Assembly (NCBI GenBank): GCA_013141385.1
Contig: JABFRB010000038.1
Location: 1 to 64,000 of the forward strand
From: Bacteroidales bacterium
GTDB lineage: Bacteria > Bacteroidota > Bacteroidia > Bacteroidales > Tenuifilaceae
Direction of reading: 5' to 3'
Length of the DNA: 64,000 nt
The position numbers were made by a program, and so were the translations under genes. The first letter of the stretch is position 1. Each line of letters begins with the position of its first letter. Positions 61,087-64,000 of the stretch are shown here, piece by piece. The notes beneath the pieces are model-generated. The model saw only the letters and a program-made list of their open reading frames with translations. It was not told where the DNA came from and did no database searches.

Positions 61087-64000
61087 ATGCTAAATAAATC
61101 AGATATCGATAAGGAATTCAGTGATTTAGTTGTTTTTGACCAAAATGGCAAGAAAATTGCACCTCTTTCCTATGGTCAGAAAAGGTTAAATTTTATCTAT
61201 AAATTAAAACCTGATAATAGTGCCTATAATATTTCCCGAGTTCTTAAATTAAAAGGGAATCTAAATATAGAAGTATTAACAAAATCGTTAAATGAGATTG
61301 TTAGACGACATGACTCCCTCCGAACCTCATTTCGAGAAAATAACGGGGAAGATGTTCAAGTTGTTCGTTCCTTTTCAGAATTCCAGATCCCTTTTCAAGA
61401 TTTTTCGAGTTTGCCAAACGACCAGATCGAGAGCATAGTAGATCATGCCATTGACGAGGAGCGAAATACCATATTTATTCTTGCAGAAGGGGGTTTATTC
61501 CGATTTAAACTTTATAAAATTCATCAGGATGATTTCCTGTTTATCATAACTTTTCATCATATTATTACAGATGGATGGTCGATGAGGATTCTTTATAATG
61601 AGTTGTCAACACTATATAATGCGTATTTGTCGGGAAAAGGTTCACCCCTAGAAGAAATATCTTTTCAATATACGGATTTTGCAAAGCTTCAGAAACAAAA
61701 TTTAGGTAATAAGAAACAAAAGTTACAACTTGAATACTGGAAACAGAAGTTGAAGGATTTCCCAGAACTTCATCAGCTTCCGACCGATTTTTTACGACCT
61801 AACGAACAAGTATTTGAAGGGGAACGGGTTAGTTTTGAAGTTGAAAAGCATATAGTAGAGAATATTAAGAATGTTTGTGAGGAAACTGGGACTACCTTAA
61901 ATATGATCTTGATGACGGCGTATGCCGTTCTTCTATCGAGGTATAGCAATGCCAGTGATATTATCATAGGCTCTCCTATGGCGAATAGGAATCAGTTGGA
62001 AGTAGAACCCTTGATTGGGTTTTTTGTAAATACGATACCGCTAAGAATACTAATTCCTGAGAACATTACTTTTAATGGGCTTCTCCTAAAAGTAAAAGCT
62101 ACGGTCTTTGAGGCTTTCGGTAATCAAGATGCAACCTTTGATCAGATTGTAGAAGAATTGCAACCTAGCAGAAACTTAAGTCACAGTCCAATTGTTCAGC
62201 TAATTTTTGCCTACCATAATTTACCAGATATTAATTTAAATTTATCAGGATTAAGTGTTGAATTTGTTCCAATCGCTGAAATAAGCACAGATAATGATTT
62301 GGAAATTCATTTAAATCAGAATCCGAAGGGTGTCAGTGGTTATTTTGTTTACAATAAAGCCTTATTTCATAAAGTTCGGATTGAAAGAATGGCCGAGCAT
62401 TTTATAAATATACTAAAGAACCTCTCCTCTGTCAACCAAAAAGTCTGCGACATCAATTTCCTAACCGAAGAGGAAAAACATTATATCCTATCCGACCTAA
62501 ATTCCAATATCGTAGATTATCCTAAAGGCAAAAATGTTTGTGAACTATTTGAAGAGCAGGTAAGTAAATTCCCTAATAAAGATGCGGTTGTCTACGAAAA
62601 TAAAAAAATCAGTTACAAAGAGTTAAATGATAGAGCAAATAGGCTATCATTAACGCTTAAAGGGATGGGTGTAGAGGCTAACTCCATCGTTAGTGTTTAC
62701 CTTGAAAGAAGTCTAGACTTAGTTGTTGGTTTGATTGGTATTATTAAAGCAGGTGGTGCATATTTACCCATTGATGCAAATACACCGATAGAAAGAGTAA
62801 ATAGTATACTGACTGATAGTAAAGCAAAATGTTTATTGGTAAGTAATGAAACATCAAAAATAGAGTTTGCCAGCGTAGAAAAAATAATCATAGATCAAAA
62901 AGAGAATCCATTAACTACAGCTGAAAACCCTGCATTGGTTAATACTGTTGATGATCTTTTTTATATAATATATACATCAGGAACAACAGGAACACCTAAG
63001 GGAGTACCCATAAAGTATTCGGGTTTTTTGAACTTATTAAGTAATTATTCCAGAATTTTTAAAACAGATTCTGATTCTAGATTAAGCCAAATATCAAGCA
63101 TTAGTTTTGATGCGTTGTGTTTAGAAGTGTGGCCTTGTTTAACATGTGGTGCAAGCCTATATATAATTGATGAGATCACAAAATTTAGTACAATAAAAAT
63201 AAAGGAATTCATTATTCAGAATTGCATAACGCATTCTTTCTTGCCTACGGTCTATGCAGAGGAGTTGATTGCTGAAGATTGGCCATCAAATATCTCGCTG
63301 AGACATTTACTAACAGGGGGAGATAGGTTGAAAAAATTCTCGAAGTCAACACATCCTTTTAAATTTTATAATTTGTATGGTCCAACGGAGGATACCGTAT
63401 GGACAACATATACTGAGGTGAAAGAGAAGCAAGACAATGAAAACTCTCAATTTCCAAGCATTGGTAGGGCAATTGTAAATAAAAGGTTATATATCTTAGA
63501 TCCTCAACAAAATTTACAACCATTAGGAGTGCCAGGCGAGTTGTGTATTTCTGGGATAGGCTTATCGGGAGAATATCTTAACAATGAGGAATTATCAAGA
63601 AAAAAATATGTTAACAATCCATTTGAAAAGGGAGAAATCCTATATAAGACTGGCGATTTGGGGCGATGGTTGCCAAACGGAGAGGTTGAAATTCTTGGTA
63701 GGATAGATAATCAGGTAAAAGTAAATGGTTTTAGAATAGAACTGGAAGAGATTGAGCATGCTCTAACAAAGATTTCTGGGGTTAAGCAAAGTTGTGTTGT
63801 AGTTAAGGAAAGAAAAATAGATACAGGCAGCAATAAATATTTAGCGGCCTACTATGTGTTGGATAATAGCGATAATGCATTAAGTCAGGCAGTTATTTTA
63901 GAAAAGTTAGCGCAGATGCTACCAGAATATATGGTGCCGAGTGCTTTAATGCAGATGGAATCGTTCCCATTGACGACCAACGAAAAACTTGATAAACGTG
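61087..64000 (+). CDS. NRPS module (C-A...), truncated by the window edge
   Basis: An open frame of 971 codons starts with ATG at 61087 (MLNKSDIDKEFSDLVVFDQN) and runs off the window. The condensation domain (HHIITDG at residues 157-163) is closely similar to that of the preceding gene, down to the N-terminal segment KEFS.L.V.DQ and the ending VNQKV.DIN. The A domain has IIYTSGTTGTPKG, FYNLYGPTEDTVW, LCISGIGLSGEYL, KVNGFRIELEEIE and a final NEKLDK. The specificity residues read D-A-L-F-L-G-L-V-W-K by eye; I find no confident match. A carrier protein and later domains must lie beyond 64000. The 231 bases between the NRPS genes hold no gene. Confidence 0.88.
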   Translation, partial: MLNKSDIDKEFSDLVVFDQNGKKIAPLSYGQKRLNFIYKLKPDNSAYNISRVLKLKGNLNIEVLTKSLNEIVRRHDSLRTSFRENNGEDVQVVRSFSEFQIPFQDFSSLPNDQIESIVDHAIDEERNTIFILAEGGLFRFKLYKIHQDDFLFIITFHHIITDGWSMRILYNELSTLYNAYLSGKGSPLEEISFQYTDFAKLQKQNLGNKKQKLQLEYWKQKLKDFPELHQLPTDFLRPNEQVFEGERVSFEVEKHIVENIKNVCEETGTTLNMILMTAYAVLLSRYSNASDIIIGSPMANRNQLEVEPLIGFFVNTIPLRILIPENITFNGLLLKVKATVFEAFGNQDATFDQIVEELQPSRNLSHSPIVQLIFAYHNLPDINLNLSGLSVEFVPIAEISTDNDLEIHLNQNPKGVSGYFVYNKALFHKVRIERMAEHFINILKNLSSVNQKVCDINFLTEEEKHYILSDLNSNIVDYPKGKNVCELFEEQVSKFPNKDAVVYENKKISYKELNDRANRLSLTLKGMGVEANSIVSVYLERSLDLVVGLIGIIKAGGAYLPIDANTPIERVNSILTDSKAKCLLVSNETSKIEFASVEKIIIDQKENPLTTAENPALVNTVDDLFYIIYTSGTTGTPKGVPIKYSGFLNLLSNYSRIFKTDSDSRLSQISSISFDALCLEVWPCLTCGASLYIIDEITKFSTIKIKEFIIQNCITHSFLPTVYAEELIAEDWPSNISLRHLLTGGDRLKKFSKSTHPFKFYNLYGPTEDTVWTTYTEVKEKQDNENSQFPSIGRAIVNKRLYILDPQQNLQPLGVPGELCISGIGLSGEYLNNEELSRKKYVNNPFEKGEILYKTGDLGRWLPNGEVEILGRIDNQVKVNGFRIELEEIEHALTKISGVKQSCVVVKERKIDTGSNKYLAAYYVLDNSDNALSQAVILEKLAQMLPEYMVPSALMQMESFPLTTNEKLDKR

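Noticed and set aside
1-64000. CRISPR array, tRNA, rRNA or complete insertion sequence
   Set aside because: No regular spacer-repeat pattern, cloverleaf-like sequence, rRNA segment or transposase frame was recognised when reading both strands.

Overview
The window is AT-rich chromosomal DNA from a member of the Bacteroidota, probably of the Bacteroidales/Marinilabiliales type. The signs are lipoproteins with the Bacteroidota export signature Cys-Ser-Lys-(Asp/Glu), several promoter boxes of the form TAnnTTTG, almost no Shine-Dalgarno sequences, an UpxY/NusG-like antiterminator, DUF5063 beside an RNase D-like exonuclease and RlmI, and a tetratricopeptide-repeat histidine kinase. Family names come from reading motifs by eye; no database search was run.

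Layout. (1) 1-7.4 kb, minus strand: two near-identical caspase-like lipoproteins flanking a zinc phospholipase C-like lipoprotein, then histidine ammonia-lyase (hutH) and histidyl-tRNA synthetase (hisS). Matching hairpins and a 161-bp palindrome-ended repeat lie between genes. (2) 7.5-23.1 kb, nearly all plus strand: an accessory island. It holds a membrane protein; an operon sce7726-sce7725-RES that may be a defence or toxin module; a HigB/HigA-type toxin-antitoxin pair with a 16-bp palindromic operator; a GlxA-type regulator on the minus strand; and about 15 small independent genes (VOC, SnoaL, SRPBCC, RibD-like reductases, GNAT, DUF1801, DUF1761, DUF998, DUF4256, VF530). Degenerate repeats recur between these genes, so the island looks like an eroded gene-cassette array, but no integrase is visible. 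(3) 23.2-31.4 kb, minus strand: an NMT1-like sensor without output domain, the DUF5063-exonuclease-RlmI operon, a TPR histidine kinase and RecQ. (4) 31.6-39.2 kb, plus strand: guaB and an envelope-biogenesis block (two parvulin/SurA-type proteins, a SurA-like lipoprotein and an OstA/LptA-like protein).

(5) 39.2 kb to the right edge: a 962-bp AT-rich gap leads into a hybrid polyketide/nonribosomal-peptide cluster that continues past the window. It starts with an UpxY/LoaP-like antiterminator, followed by an APS kinase, a free acyl carrier protein, an ATP-grasp enzyme, a GT-B-like glycosyltransferase, a SPASM radical SAM protein, a DUF3795 protein, a Gfo/Idh/MocA oxidoreductase, a PhpK-like cobalamin radical SAM methyltransferase, a PKS (KS-AT-KR-ACP-ACP-like-sulfotransferase), a GT-A-like protein, a stand-alone acyltransferase and two NRPS modules.

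The most distinctive inference is a sulfated or sulfonate-activated, probably methylated and glycosylated polyketide-peptide: the APS kinase would make PAPS for the sulfotransferase domain at the end of the PKS. The first adenylation domain reads like a glycine code. The two NRPS proteins share closely related condensation domains but have divergent adenylation domains, which suggests module duplication followed by A-domain exchange. No tRNA, rRNA, CRISPR array or intact insertion sequence was recognised.
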